Positions 24,529-32,600 are shown, counted from the stretch's first letter. The stretch: DNA of 44,595 bases from Candidatus Hydrogenedentota bacterium (GCA_018005585.1 JAGMZX010000035.1:1-44595); one strand, 5' to 3'. Program-made: numbers and translations. The notes: a model not told the origin generated them from the sequence alone.

Positions 24529-24592
24529 CCTTGCGGGAGCAAGGCCGGCTTTGCCTGCGGTTCGCAGGGGCGGGGAATGCCTGGCCCCTGCG
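24529..24592 (+). promoter_or_regulatory. Structured leader with overlapping hairpins before the SUOX-like gene
   Basis: Four stems are visible in the 180-base gap. CCTTGC-GGGA-GCAAGG (24529-24544) is a perfect 6-bp stem with a GNRA-type tetraloop. GCAAGG/CTTTGC (24539-24552) competes with it. CCTGCG-GTT-CGCAGG (24554-24568) is perfect. CGCAGGGGC/GCCCCTGCG (24563-24571 with 24584-24592) is a perfect 9-bp stem that shares CGCAGG with the previous one. The pairs are therefore mutually exclusive, as in attenuators or riboswitches. No U-run follows, so intrinsic termination is unlikely; control of ribosome access is conceivable. A repetitive extragenic element is the alternative explanation. Confidence 0.45.
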
Positions 24593-24654
24593 AGAGACAG
24601 GAATCACGTTTTGGGATAGCTTCCCGACGGAACGAACATGCAAGGAGCGCCATC

Positions 24655-25227
24655 ATGAGAGGACACAGATTCCGGTTACTTTTTCTGGGCTTTGGGCTGG
24701 CGGGACTAATGGTCCCAGCGCTATTTCTCGCGCCGGGGCTGGTGAAAGCCGCGCCGGAACGTCTCTCGGAAACGCTGACCATCATCGACCTGGACGGCTC
24801 GAAAATCGCCATCACCCTCGAAGAAATGCGGAAGATGCCGCAGGAGACCGAGTGGCAGTGCATCTGCGTCGGGCAGAAAGCCGGCTACATTTGCATATTC
24901 GACTACGGCGGCGTGCGCCTGTCGGCCATCCTCGAAAAGGCGGCCGCCGCCATGAACGCGAGCGAATACCGCAAGGAAAACATGTATGTCGTGTTCAGGG
25001 GCACGGACGGCTATCAGGTCATTGCCTCGTGGACCGAGCTGACCCTGGCCGAAACGGGCCGCCGCGCGCTCGTGGCGCTTTACGCGGACGCGAAGGCCCT
25101 TTCGGAAAGCGAAGGCCGCTTCCGTATCATCTTTCCCAGTGACAAGTACGTGGGGCGCAGCGTGAAGTGCCTGGAAGAAATCGAGATTCGCTGCGCAGAA
25201 GGCTGCGTCGATTTCGGCAGCCACTAG
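24655..25227 (+). CDS. SUOX-fold molybdopterin-binding-like small protein, exported
   Basis: A 190-residue protein with a signal peptide (residues 1-32, ending VKAA). The remainder resembles the compact sulfite-oxidase-like pterin-binding fold: IIDLDGSKIAITLEEMRKMP, a Cys-bearing strand WQCICVGQKAG (C69, C71, where Mo-binding members have C-x-G-N), GVRLSAILEKA, YVVFRGTDGYQV, and the ending YVGRSVKCLEEIEI. It is shorter than sulfite oxidase or YedY/MsrP and lacks dimerisation and heme domains. It may bind a pterin or be a non-catalytic relative. AAGGAG precedes the ATG. It lies just after the tungsten/molybdenum uptake genes and one prepilin-like gene, and a structured leader precedes it. Confidence 0.75.
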   Translation: MRGHRFRLLFLGFGLAGLMVPALFLAPGLVKAAPERLSETLTIIDLDGSKIAITLEEMRKMPQETEWQCICVGQKAGYICIFDYGGVRLSAILEKAAAAMNASEYRKENMYVVFRGTDGYQVIASWTELTLAETGRRALVALYADAKALSESEGRFRIIFPSDKYVGRSVKCLEEIEIRCAEGCVDFGSH

Positions 25228-25293
25228 CGGCGGCCCGGTACGGCTCAAGACCGGCGATGCGTGTCTGTTTCGTGTAGCCGCGCCTATCCAGGC

Positions 25294-25311
25294 AATAAAC
25301 GATTGTTTATT
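25294..25311. promoter_or_regulatory. Palindromic operator-like site upstream of the LacI gene
   Basis: AATAAAC-GATT-GTTTATT is a perfect 7-bp inverted repeat with a 4-base centre, 27 bases upstream of the -35 box of the LacI gene. Its AT-rich sequence stands out from the GC-rich surroundings. It could be the autoregulatory site of the LacI protein, though classical LacI-family operators have a central CG. Confidence 0.45.
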
Positions 25312-25337
25312 TGTAGAATCCATAATTTATACATTTG

Positions 25338-25366
25338 TTGAAATCTGAGGCTCGCTATGCGATAAT
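25338..25366 (+). promoter_or_regulatory. Strong sigma70-like promoter of the LacI gene
   Basis: TTGAAA (25338-25343), a 17-base spacer and GATAAT (25361-25366). The expected start of transcription is near 25373, about 33 bases before the ATG. Confidence 0.65.
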
Positions 25367-25405
25367 ATGGAGGCGGGCCCCGCAAGGGCCAGGAGAAGAC
25401 GCAGT

Positions 25406-26443
25406 ATGACTGGAGCGGGCAGCAAGCAGAAACGGAAGATCACGACCAGCGACCTGGCCCGGCTGAGCGGGGTGTCGCGTTCCACTGTTTCAGCGGTGTT
25501 GAACGGGAAGCGGAGCGTGCGCGAGGCGACGCGCGCGAAGGTGCTCGCGTGCATTCGGGAACAGCGATACGACTCCGGGCTGATTGCGCGGACGCTGCTG
25601 GGTGAGTTGTCGCGGATCGTGGCGGTGCTTGCGCCGAATCTCGGCAGTCCGTATCACATGATGTATTTCCAGGGCCTGCAGGACATCCTGGGAAAGGAAG
25701 ACTTCCACCTGCTCTTTCACAATGTGCGCCCGGAGGACCAGGAAGACCCCGCAACGCTTGAGAGTATTCACGCCTACCGTCCCGCAGGGTTCATCATTCT
25801 GCGCGGGGCGGAGGGGCCGCAAGCGGAGCATGCGCGCAAGGTGGTGGAAGAGGGGGTGCCGCTCGTATGTGAAATGCCGATTGACGGTCTGGAAACCCAC
25901 GTCGTCGGTTTCGACCAGCGCGCGGCCATGAAACTCGCGGCGGACTATGTTATCGAGAAAGGCCACCGGAGGCTTGGCCACATTGCGGGCCCGTCGTTTT
26001 CGCACGGCGCGCGGGAACGGAAAATTGGCTTTCTGGAAAGCCTGGTCCAGCACGATATGCCCTTGTCGGAGGCTAATATCCTCGATGCGGGCGAAACCGC
26101 GGCCGATGGATACGTGGCCGCCCTGGAAATGCTGCGCGACCCGGCCACGCGGCCCACGGCTGTGCTGTGCTTCAACGACATGGTCGCCATGGGCGTGTTC
26201 CGCGCCTGCCACGAACTCAAAATGAACATCCCGGCCGACGTGAGCGTCGTCGGCTACGACGGCATCGAATTCGCGGCCCTGTTCGGGCCGCCGCTGACCA
26301 GCGTGAACATCTTCCCCACCGAGATGGGCCGGAGGGCAGGCGAGGTGCTCGTCCGCGCAATCCGGAACGAGGCCGGGCGCGGCGCGACCACGACATGGAT
26401 TCCATCAGAGTTGACCGAGCGCGGGTCCGTGCGCGCGCTGTAA
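25406..26443 (+). CDS. LacI-family transcriptional regulator
   Basis: A 345-residue repressor-type regulator. The ATG at 25406 has AGGAG 10 bases upstream. The N-terminal helix-turn-helix is KITTSDLARLSGVSRSTVSAVLNGKRSVREATRAKV (residues about 10-45, read as overlapping segments). The periplasmic-binding-protein-like sensor domain follows: IVAVLAPNLGSPYHMMYFQG, YVIEKGHRRLGHIAGPS, AVLCFNDMVAMGVFRACHEL, VSVVGYDGIEFAALFGPPLT and the closing WIPSELTERGSV. The effector is probably a sugar or sugar phosphate. Likely targets are its own promoter and the following genes (prepilin-like, GH172, GH116-like, hydrolase fusion), judging only by position. Confidence 0.92.
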   Translation: MTGAGSKQKRKITTSDLARLSGVSRSTVSAVLNGKRSVREATRAKVLACIREQRYDSGLIARTLLGELSRIVAVLAPNLGSPYHMMYFQGLQDILGKEDFHLLFHNVRPEDQEDPATLESIHAYRPAGFIILRGAEGPQAEHARKVVEEGVPLVCEMPIDGLETHVVGFDQRAAMKLAADYVIEKGHRRLGHIAGPSFSHGARERKIGFLESLVQHDMPLSEANILDAGETAADGYVAALEMLRDPATRPTAVLCFNDMVAMGVFRACHELKMNIPADVSVVGYDGIEFAALFGPPLTSVNIFPTEMGRRAGEVLVRAIRNEAGRGATTTWIPSELTERGSVRAL

Positions 26444-26610
26444 GCATGCTGCGCTTCCGGGATGCGCCTGCGGCGTTGTTGAAGGCTGGGCGGGGAATGT
26501 GGCCGAAAGAGGGCGCGCTATAGTCCAGGCCAAGTGTGTGCGCGGCTTTCGGTGTCATCAGAATATGCGACATTTGTCTAAAATATTGGAATGTAAATAA
26601 TTAACATATG

Positions 26611-26639
26611 TTGACTTTCTGCCGCCAGTGTGTTACTTT
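26611..26639 (+). promoter_or_regulatory. Predicted promoter with palindrome before prepilin-like copy 2
   Basis: TTGACT (26611-26616), a 17-base spacer and TACTTT (26634-26639). The 10-bp palindrome AACATATGTT (26603-26612) overlaps the -35 box and could be an operator. The stretch 26560-26640 is strikingly AT-rich for this genome and shares ACATTTGT with the LacI promoter region. Confidence 0.45.
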
Positions 26640-26742
26640 GTAGCCGCACTCTTCCATGGCAGCCGGATAGCCGGCCGCAATGCGTGAGGCCAATGACGCG
26701 GTCATGCGGGTCCCGCGCACAACACACCGAGGAGGATGGGTC

Positions 26743-27726
26743 ATGAAAGGGAAAGGGTTCACACTGATTGAGCTGCTCGTGGTTATTGCCATCATTGGCA
26801 TTCTGGCGGCGATCCTGCTGCCGGCGCTGGCCAGGGCGCGGGAGGCGGCACGCCGGTCCAGCTGCCAGAACAACCTGAAGGAATGGGGCATCGTGTACAA
26901 GATGTATTCGAACGAGGATCCGGGGGAGAGGTTTCCGCCGATGCAGGCGGGCGCCTGGTATGGCGGGGCAGGCACATTCATCAGCGGTTCGGAGTCCGAC
27001 TTCAGTCTGGGGCCGGCCGTGCGCACGGTCTATCCGGAATACTTGACCGACCCGAACATCGCGTTCTGTCCGTCCGATGCGGGCGCGGAAGACCGGATTG
27101 CAGACCCTGACGGCAACCTGTCGGAAGAGCCGACGGACAATTGCTTCGGGTACATGTCGTGGCACGGCACGCGGTGCATGCGCGCCGTCGACGGCAGCTA
27201 CGGCTACGTCGGGTGGGTCTTCGACCAAGCGGATGACGATGACCCGAAGACGGCGGCCGACATCTCGCTAGGCACGGTGACGATTCCGGCGGGTGCGTCG
27301 CAGCAGGTCGTGAACTGGGCGCTGTACGTGATGTTAACCGGCCCTGGCGCGGCGCAGATGGCGGCGCAGGTGTCCAGCGGCCGGGAGGGCTTCGTGCCGT
27401 TTGTGGACGAGGACATGCCGGTGCCGGCCCCCAGCGGCAATTCGGGGTCCGATACGTTGTACCGTCTGCGGGAAGGCATCGAGCGCTTCTTGATCACCGA
27501 CATCAACAACGCGGCCGCAAGCGCGCAGGCGCAGAGCGAGGTGTACATCATGTGGGATGCCGTGTCGACGGTGGCCAGCGCGTACAACCACATTCCGGGC
27601 GGCGCGAATGTGCTGTACATGGACGGACACGTGGATTACATCCGCTACGACGAACGTGGCGATGCGCCGAGCAACGGCCCGCTGGCCAGGGTGGTCGGTC
27701 TGTTCGGCGACGACGACATGAGCTGA
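26743..27726 (+). CDS. Prepilin-like H-X-DG protein (DUF1559-like), copy 2
   Basis: A 327-residue paralogue of the protein at 23620. The ATG at 26743 (GAGGAGGA upstream) gives a very short leader MKGKG before [20 protein letters not shown]. The C-terminal motif is [20 protein letters not shown] (H-X10-DG). Segments shared with copy 1 include [17 protein letters not shown] and the FCPSD strand. A central insertion (about 140-230) is unique to this copy. The DNA of the two N-terminal regions differs mostly at third positions, so the duplication is old and the helix is under strong selection. It is probably exported and assembled as a pseudopilin. Confidence 0.93.
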   Translation: MKGKGFTLIELLVVIAIIGILAAILLPALARAREAARRSSCQNNLKEWGIVYKMYSNEDPGERFPPMQAGAWYGGAGTFISGSESDFSLGPAVRTVYPEYLTDPNIAFCPSDAGAEDRIADPDGNLSEEPTDNCFGYMSWHGTRCMRAVDGSYGYVGWVFDQADDDDPKTAADISLGTVTIPAGASQQVVNWALYVMLTGPGAAQMAAQVSSGREGFVPFVDEDMPVPAPSGNSGSDTLYRLREGIERFLITDINNAAASAQAQSEVYIMWDAVSTVASAYNHIPGGANVLYMDGHVDYIRYDERGDAPSNGPLARVVGLFGDDDMS

Positions 27727-27742
27727 TTCATTCCGTTGCCCG

Positions 27743-27758
27743 GCGGCCGTCCGGCCGC
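27743..27758 (+). terminator. GC hairpin after prepilin-like copy 2
   Basis: GCGGCC-GTCC-GGCCGC is a perfect 6-bp stem, 16 bases after the stop codon at 27726. No T-run follows, so it is at best a weak or Rho-assisted terminator or an mRNA end-protecting structure. Confidence 0.3.
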
Positions 27759-27987
27759 AAGCGCGCGCACAAGACGGTGACAAACCGCGCCGACCCGGTC
27801 GCCATGATGGTACTATTGTCGAGATGCGGACAGTTGGCGGCATGCCGCCAGTCGTCCGCTGTGTCCGGCAAGCGCCACGCGCCGTATGGGCGTCTATCCC
27901 GCGCCGAGCAGGGGAGGTGACGGTCGTATCTGCTCGCAAGGCGTTTTTCGAGGGCCGGAAACTGGATTCCGCCACGGGAGGAAGGCA

Positions 27988-29490
27988 ATGCAGTGCGTGC
28001 GCGTTTTGACCGCATTGGTGCTCGGGGCGATTGCGGCCACGGCAGTACCTGCGGGGCCGGCGCCGGCAGACGGGGGCATCCTGGCCGGTCTGCCCGCGCT
28101 CAAGGATTACACCGCCGGGCGGGTTTCGAGCTATGACCCGACGGGAGGGAACGCCGACGGCCGCCACGACTGGCCGATCCAGCCGGGCGAGACGCGCACT
28201 ATCGCCGACATCGCGGGCGCGGGCGCGGTCACCCATCTGTGGTTCACGATTGCGTCGAAAGACGAGCATCACCTGCGCAATCTCGTGCTGCGCATGTACT
28301 GGGACGGCGAGGAACAGCCTTCGGTCGAGTCGCCAATCGGCGATTTCTTCGGGCTGGGCCACGCGACGTACTACCAGTACAGCAGCCTGCCGATTCAGAT
28401 TGGCACGGACCGCGGGCTGAACTGTTTTTGGCGCATGCCATTCGGGAACGGCGCGCGCATCACGGTGACAAATGACGGGCCGCTCCCCTGCCTGGCGTTT
28501 TATTACTACGTGGACTACCATCGTTATGGCGAGGCCCCGGCGGACGAGGGGCGCTTTCACGCGCAGTACCGGCAGGCGTTTCCCTGCGAGCCGGGCATCA
28601 ATTACGTCTTCCTGGAGGCAACGGGCCGCGGGCATTTCGTGGGGTGCAATCTCTCGGTGCACAACCGGGCTGGGGGTTGGTGGGGCGAGGGGGACGACAT
28701 GTTCTACGTGGACGGGGCAACCGCGCCCTCGCTGCACGGGACGGGTTCGGAAGACTATTTCTGCGGGGCATGGTGCTACGGAGAGTCCGGCACGCTGACC
28801 TTCAGCAATCCCTATTTCGGTCTGCCGTTCAACAAGGGCGGCAACACGCAGAACGCACTCTGGAACGTGTACCGCTACCATCTCGAGGACCCGGTCCCGT
28901 TTGCGCAGTCGATTCGCGCGACGATCGAGCACGGTCACGGGAACACGCGCAAGGACGATTTCGCCTCGGTGGCGTACTGGTACCAGACGGAGCCGCACGC
29001 GCCCTTCCCCCCGTTGCCAGAGGCCGGAGACCGGATGTTTACGGAGGCCGTCACCTTCACCGAGGACTGGGCTATCGAGGCGGAAACGCTGGCGCCCGCG
29101 TTTCAGAACGCGCAGGTGACGGCGCAATCGACGCTGGACTTCGGCAATTTCTGGAGCGGCGGCGAACACTTGTATTTCGATGCGGACGGGCCGGCGGTTT
29201 TTCGCGCGAATCTGCCCACATCGGCGAGCGATGCGGGCAACTACCTCCTCGACGTGTGGTACACGGCGGGGCCGGACTACGGCCAGTGCGAACTGTGGGT
29301 CAACGGCGAGAAAACATGTGCCTGGGATGGTTACAACGCGGACGGAGTGGTCCGCAGAAAGCTGGACAGCGCCGCGCCGATCTCCATAGAAAAAGCCGGG
29401 AACGTGATAGAACTGCGCGTGACGGGCAGGAATGAGGCGTCGCGGGGGTTCAAGGCGGGTTGGGACTGCCATCGCGTCGCCCCGCGATGA
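27988..29490 (+). CDS. GH172/DUF2961 glycoside hydrolase family protein
   Basis: A 500-residue exported protein. The ATG at 27988 (GGGAGGAAGG upstream) gives a signal peptide ending near PAGPAPA. DUF2961 landmarks are the N-terminal YTAGRVSSYDPTGGNADG, IAGAGAVTHLWFTIAS, LVLRMYWDGEEQPSVESPIG, FFGLGH, NCFWRMPFGNGARITVTN and LHGTGSEDYFCGAWCYGES, whose Glu is the expected catalytic residue. The C-terminal part after about residue 360 (AIEAETLAPAF, NFWSGGEHLYFDADG, LDVWYTAGPDYG) is a beta-sandwich, carbohydrate-binding-like addition. Characterised GH172 enzymes release alpha-D-fructofuranose or D-arabinofuranose. The substrate here is unknown. Confidence 0.92.
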   Translation: MQCVRVLTALVLGAIAATAVPAGPAPADGGILAGLPALKDYTAGRVSSYDPTGGNADGRHDWPIQPGETRTIADIAGAGAVTHLWFTIASKDEHHLRNLVLRMYWDGEEQPSVESPIGDFFGLGHATYYQYSSLPIQIGTDRGLNCFWRMPFGNGARITVTNDGPLPCLAFYYYVDYHRYGEAPADEGRFHAQYRQAFPCEPGINYVFLEATGRGHFVGCNLSVHNRAGGWWGEGDDMFYVDGATAPSLHGTGSEDYFCGAWCYGESGTLTFSNPYFGLPFNKGGNTQNALWNVYRYHLEDPVPFAQSIRATIEHGHGNTRKDDFASVAYWYQTEPHAPFPPLPEAGDRMFTEAVTFTEDWAIEAETLAPAFQNAQVTAQSTLDFGNFWSGGEHLYFDADGPAVFRANLPTSASDAGNYLLDVWYTAGPDYGQCELWVNGEKTCAWDGYNADGVVRRKLDSAAPISIEKAGNVIELRVTGRNEASRGFKAGWDCHRVAPR

Positions 29491-29505
29491 CCGGGGAGAC
29501 CGGCC

Positions 29506-30477
29506 GTGATGGGAAAGGATGCGTGCGGGTGCGGCGGGGACGCATGCGGCAGCGGGAAACGACCCGCGTGGGGACGGCGGCAATTCCTGAAGGCCGCGGG
29601 CATGCTTGCGGGCATGATCGGCGAGGCGCGGCTGGCCGCGTGGGCGGAGGGAACTCCGGGCGCGGGCAAGGCGCACGGGGAGCTCATCCCGGCGGAAAAG
29701 CACCTGTCGCCGGAGTGGCTCGCCGCGCTGCGCGCACGGGGAGACAAGGAAGTATTCGCGGGCGCGGCGCTCGAAAACATAGCGATGCCGTGCGGCGGCA
29801 TCGGCGCGGGCCAGCTCTATGTCTGCGGCGACGGGACACTGGGCGGCTGGGGTATTTTCAACGATGCGGCGTCGAACTGGGTGGATAGCACGTTCGCGAC
29901 CTATGCCCATCGCGGCGTCGCGAAGACGGTAGCGCAGGGATTCGGCATCACGGTGCGGGCGTCTGACGGTGCGCCGCTGTTCAAGACTCTGGACCGGCGC
30001 GATTTCGCCGAGGTCACGTTTACCGGTGAATACCCGGTCGCTACGATCCGGTATTCAGACGCGGCGTGTCCCGTGTGCGTCACGATGGAGGCTTTCTCGC
30101 CGTTCATTCCGCTCAACGCCGAAGATTCCGGCCTGCCCGCAACGGTCTTTCACATCACCGTGGAGAATATCCGCGGCGAGGCGGTTGAAGCGGCCGTGTC
30201 GGGCTGGCTGCAGAACGCCGCAGGGCGGGCCTACGCGCTGGAGTACGACATCAGGCCACGGACGCGCTACGAACAGCGCGACGGCTACGCCCTGTGCCTG
30301 CACTCGGCCGAGGCGGCCGCGCCCGAAGCGGCCGCCACGAAGTCGGCGGAAGCGGCTCTGCGCGCCGCGCCCGTGCCGGTTGCCGTGGACGTGCGGGACA
30401 CAAAGACGGTGGTGCGTTTCGAGCCCCCGTTGACGGTATGCGCCGGGGACCGGCTCGAACTGGTGCTGCGCGGGTGA
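29506..30477 (+). CDS. GH116-type N-terminal domain protein, lacking the catalytic domain
   Basis: A 323-residue protein with a Tat signal (GRRQFLKAAGMLAGMIG) after a Cys-rich start (DACGCGGDACGSG). The segment AALENIAMPCGGIGAGQLYV and the following TLGGWGIFND are the beginning of the GBA2-type beta-glucosidase N-terminal beta-sandwich (family GH116). The protein ends at RLELVLRG, about where that domain would finish, without the (alpha/alpha)6 catalytic domain that makes family members about 800-950 residues. It is either a stable remnant of a truncated gene or an unusual standalone domain. GTG 29506 is 7 bases after GGGGAG; the ATG at 29509 is an alternative. Gene spacing to both neighbours is short, suggesting one transcript. 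Confidence 0.8.
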   Translation: MMGKDACGCGGDACGSGKRPAWGRRQFLKAAGMLAGMIGEARLAAWAEGTPGAGKAHGELIPAEKHLSPEWLAALRARGDKEVFAGAALENIAMPCGGIGAGQLYVCGDGTLGGWGIFNDAASNWVDSTFATYAHRGVAKTVAQGFGITVRASDGAPLFKTLDRRDFAEVTFTGEYPVATIRYSDAACPVCVTMEAFSPFIPLNAEDSGLPATVFHITVENIRGEAVEAAVSGWLQNAAGRAYALEYDIRPRTRYEQRDGYALCLHSAEAAAPEAAATKSAEAALRAAPVPVAVDVRDTKTVVRFEPPLTVCAGDRLELVLRG

Positions 30478-30522
30478 GTCCGCGCAGCCTGTGCGCGCAG
30501 CGTAACAAGAAGGAGCGGCATT

Positions 30523-32457
30523 GTGAAAAGGGCAGGCATTCTGGTCTTGTGCGCGGTGATTGGTCTCGCGGTCATGGCGGCGGCCCAGGTCCCCGCGGAG
30601 GCGACGTTCGAGAAGGACCTCGTCTACGGCCGCGCGGACGGCGTAGACCTGAAGCTGGACATGGCGCGTCCCGCCCGGGCGGAGACGCCCGCGCCCGCCG
30701 TGGTCTGCATTCACGGCGGCGCGTGGATGAGCGGCAGCAAGAACGACTACGAAATGGTGCTGCGCCGGTTCGCCGCCGACGGATACCTGGCGGTGGCCGT
30801 GGAATACCGCTTCGCGCCCGCGCACCCCTGGCCCGCGCAAATCGAGGACGTCAAATGCGCCGTGCGCTATTTGCGCGCGCGGGCCGCGGAACTGCACATC
30901 AACCCGGAAAAGATCGGCGCGGTCGGTGATTCCGCGGGCGGGCACCTTGCGCTGCTTTCCGGGCTGATGGACGCGAAGGACGGGCTCGAGGGCGACGGCG
31001 GCAACGAGGGTGTCTCGAGCAAGGTACAGGCGGTTGTGAACATATACGGGCCGGTGGACCTGCGCACGTGGCGCGTGCTGCCGGAAGCGGAGGCGGCGGC
31101 CGCGGCGGCGTTTGGCAAGAGTTCCGAGCAGATGCTTGCCGATTTCGCGGGCACGGCGGACCGGAATGACCCGCGGATCGCGCAGGCCTCGCCCGTGACC
31201 TATATCGACGCGGGCGACCCGCCGGTCCTGACCTATCACGGGACCAAAGACGCGATTGTGCCGTTCGATCAGGCCGCGACTCTGCAGGCGCGGCTGGAAG
31301 CGGCGGGCGTGAAACACGAATTCGTGCCATTCGAAGGCGGTGTCCATGGCCTGGACCTCGTGCAGGTCGGCATTGTGACGCAGGGAACCTTGGCCTTCTT
31401 CGACAAGTGGCTGAAGGGCGAGACGCCAGCCGAGGAAACAGCCGGCGAAGAAGCGCCGCCGTTCGAGGCGATTCCCAAGATTGACGCGCATGCGCACGCG
31501 TTCGATGACATGCCGGAGTTCGCGGCGTGGCTGGAGCGGAACAACCTGCGCCTGATCAACATCTGCCTGTACGGGAACCGGCCCGAGGCGCTCGCACCGC
31601 TGGAGGCGCAAGCAGCCCACCTGCACCGGTTCTACCCGCGCGTGTATTCCTTCGCTTCGACCTTCGACCTGACCCGGCGCGACCAGCCGGGCTACGCGGA
31701 CGAGGTAACGGCGTGGCTGGACCAGACGTTCGCGGAGGGCGCGGTGATGGTGAAGCTGTGGAAAGAGGTTGGCATGCAATTAAAGGGGACCGACGGAAGG
31801 TACCTGCTGCCCGACGATCCGGTGTTGGACCCGGTCTGCGCGCATCTCGCCGCGCGCGGCAAGCCGCTCTTGCTGCACGCCGGAGACCCCGTCGACGCGT
31901 GGCGCCCGCTCGACCCCGAGAGCGCCCATTACCGCTATTTCTCGTCGAATCCGGAGTGGCACATGTACGACCGTGCGGATGCCCCGGATTACGAGGACAT
32001 TCTGGCCGCGGTGGACCGGTTATTGGAGAAGCACCCCGACCTGACCGTGGTCGCGGCCCATCTGGGCAACATGGCCCACGACGTGGACCGCGTGGGAGCG
32101 TGGCTGGACCGCCACCCCAACTTGTACGTCGATGTTTCGGCCCGCTTGCCCGACCTCATGCGCCAGCCGGTGGAGAAGATCCGCGCCTTTTTCATCAAGC
32201 ACCAGGACCGCATTCTGTACGGCACCGACATCGACCCCTGCCAGTTCCCTGCGCCGGGGCCCATCGCCGCGGAGAAGCGGGACGCATACCTCTGGGCCGC
32301 GGAGGCGCGATACCGGAACGAATACGCGTATTTCGCGGGATCCGGCACGAGGAATCCGGGCGATAGCGAGGCGGCGTGCCTCGCCCTGCCGCGCTCCGTG
32401 CTCGAGAAACTCTACCACGCCAACGCCGAGCGCCTGATCCCCGAACTCGCGCCGTGA
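30523..32457 (+). CDS. Fusion of alpha/beta-hydrolase (BD-FAE-like) and amidohydrolase_2 domains
   Basis: A 644-residue secreted protein. The GTG start has AAGGAG 7 bases upstream and gives a signal peptide (GILVLCAVIGLAVMAAAQ). Domain 1 (about 30-300) is a carboxylesterase of the BD-FAE/esterase-lipase type: oxyanion HGGAW (64-68), nucleophile elbow GDSAGG (S137), acid D243 (GTKDAIVP) and H275 (GGVHGLD), a complete triad. An acidic linker (300-315) follows. Domain 2 (about 318-640) is a metal-dependent amidohydrolase_2: HAH (323-325), K411, H452 (LLLHAGDP), H513 (AAHLGN) and D569 (LYGTDID), all metal-site residues present. Joining these two domains in one chain is unusual. An ester cleaved by the first domain might yield the substrate of the second, but this is conjecture. 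Confidence 0.9.
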   Translation: MKRAGILVLCAVIGLAVMAAAQVPAEATFEKDLVYGRADGVDLKLDMARPARAETPAPAVVCIHGGAWMSGSKNDYEMVLRRFAADGYLAVAVEYRFAPAHPWPAQIEDVKCAVRYLRARAAELHINPEKIGAVGDSAGGHLALLSGLMDAKDGLEGDGGNEGVSSKVQAVVNIYGPVDLRTWRVLPEAEAAAAAAFGKSSEQMLADFAGTADRNDPRIAQASPVTYIDAGDPPVLTYHGTKDAIVPFDQAATLQARLEAAGVKHEFVPFEGGVHGLDLVQVGIVTQGTLAFFDKWLKGETPAEETAGEEAPPFEAIPKIDAHAHAFDDMPEFAAWLERNNLRLINICLYGNRPEALAPLEAQAAHLHRFYPRVYSFASTFDLTRRDQPGYADEVTAWLDQTFAEGAVMVKLWKEVGMQLKGTDGRYLLPDDPVLDPVCAHLAARGKPLLLHAGDPVDAWRPLDPESAHYRYFSSNPEWHMYDRADAPDYEDILAAVDRLLEKHPDLTVVAAHLGNMAHDVDRVGAWLDRHPNLYVDVSARLPDLMRQPVEKIRAFFIKHQDRILYGTDIDPCQFPAPGPIAAEKRDAYLWAAEARYRNEYAYFAGSGTRNPGDSEAACLALPRSVLEKLYHANAERLIPELAP

Positions 32458-32507
32458 CAAAACGCGTTGCGAGTCTCTTGCTCTTCAAACTCACCGTTGA
32501 ACCAGCC

Positions 32508-32531
32508 GCCTGCAAGGCAGGGATTGCAGGC
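32508..32531. repeat. Perfect inverted repeat GCCTGCAA-N8-TTGCAGGC
   Basis: Two 8-bp arms flank GGCAGGGA. It lies 50 bases after the stop of the hydrolase fusion and 41 bases before the -35 box of the next promoter. It could be a Rho-assisted terminator hairpin or a dimeric regulator site. There is no T-run. Confidence 0.5.
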
Positions 32532-32540
32532 ATCCATCGC

Positions 32541-32569
32541 CCGAACAAACGTCACCGAACAAAACGTCA
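32541..32569 (+). repeat. Tandem direct repeat CCGAACAAA(A)CGTCA
   Basis: Two adjacent copies, 14 and 15 bases long and differing by one inserted A, end 2 bases before the -35 box. Such a placement fits an activator binding as two units. Confidence 0.55.
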
Positions 32570-32571
32570 CT

Positions 32572-32600
32572 TTGACATCAGATTGCCGGGGTGGTACGCT
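32572..32600 (+). promoter_or_regulatory. Strong sigma70-like promoter
   Basis: Consensus TTGACA (32572-32577), a 17-base spacer and TACGCT (32595-32600). It drives the membrane-protein gene at 32824. Confidence 0.6.

Noticed and set aside
27727-27987. Gap before the GH172 gene as a hidden small gene
   Set aside because: Short frames lack ribosome sites; only a GC hairpin near 27750 can be supported.
27334-29910. Very long minus-strand open frame (858 codons) opposite the prepilin-like and GH172 genes
   Set aside because: It is antisense to well-supported genes, is rich in Arg/His/Ala as expected of a GC-driven shadow frame, and shows no family motif or ribosome site.
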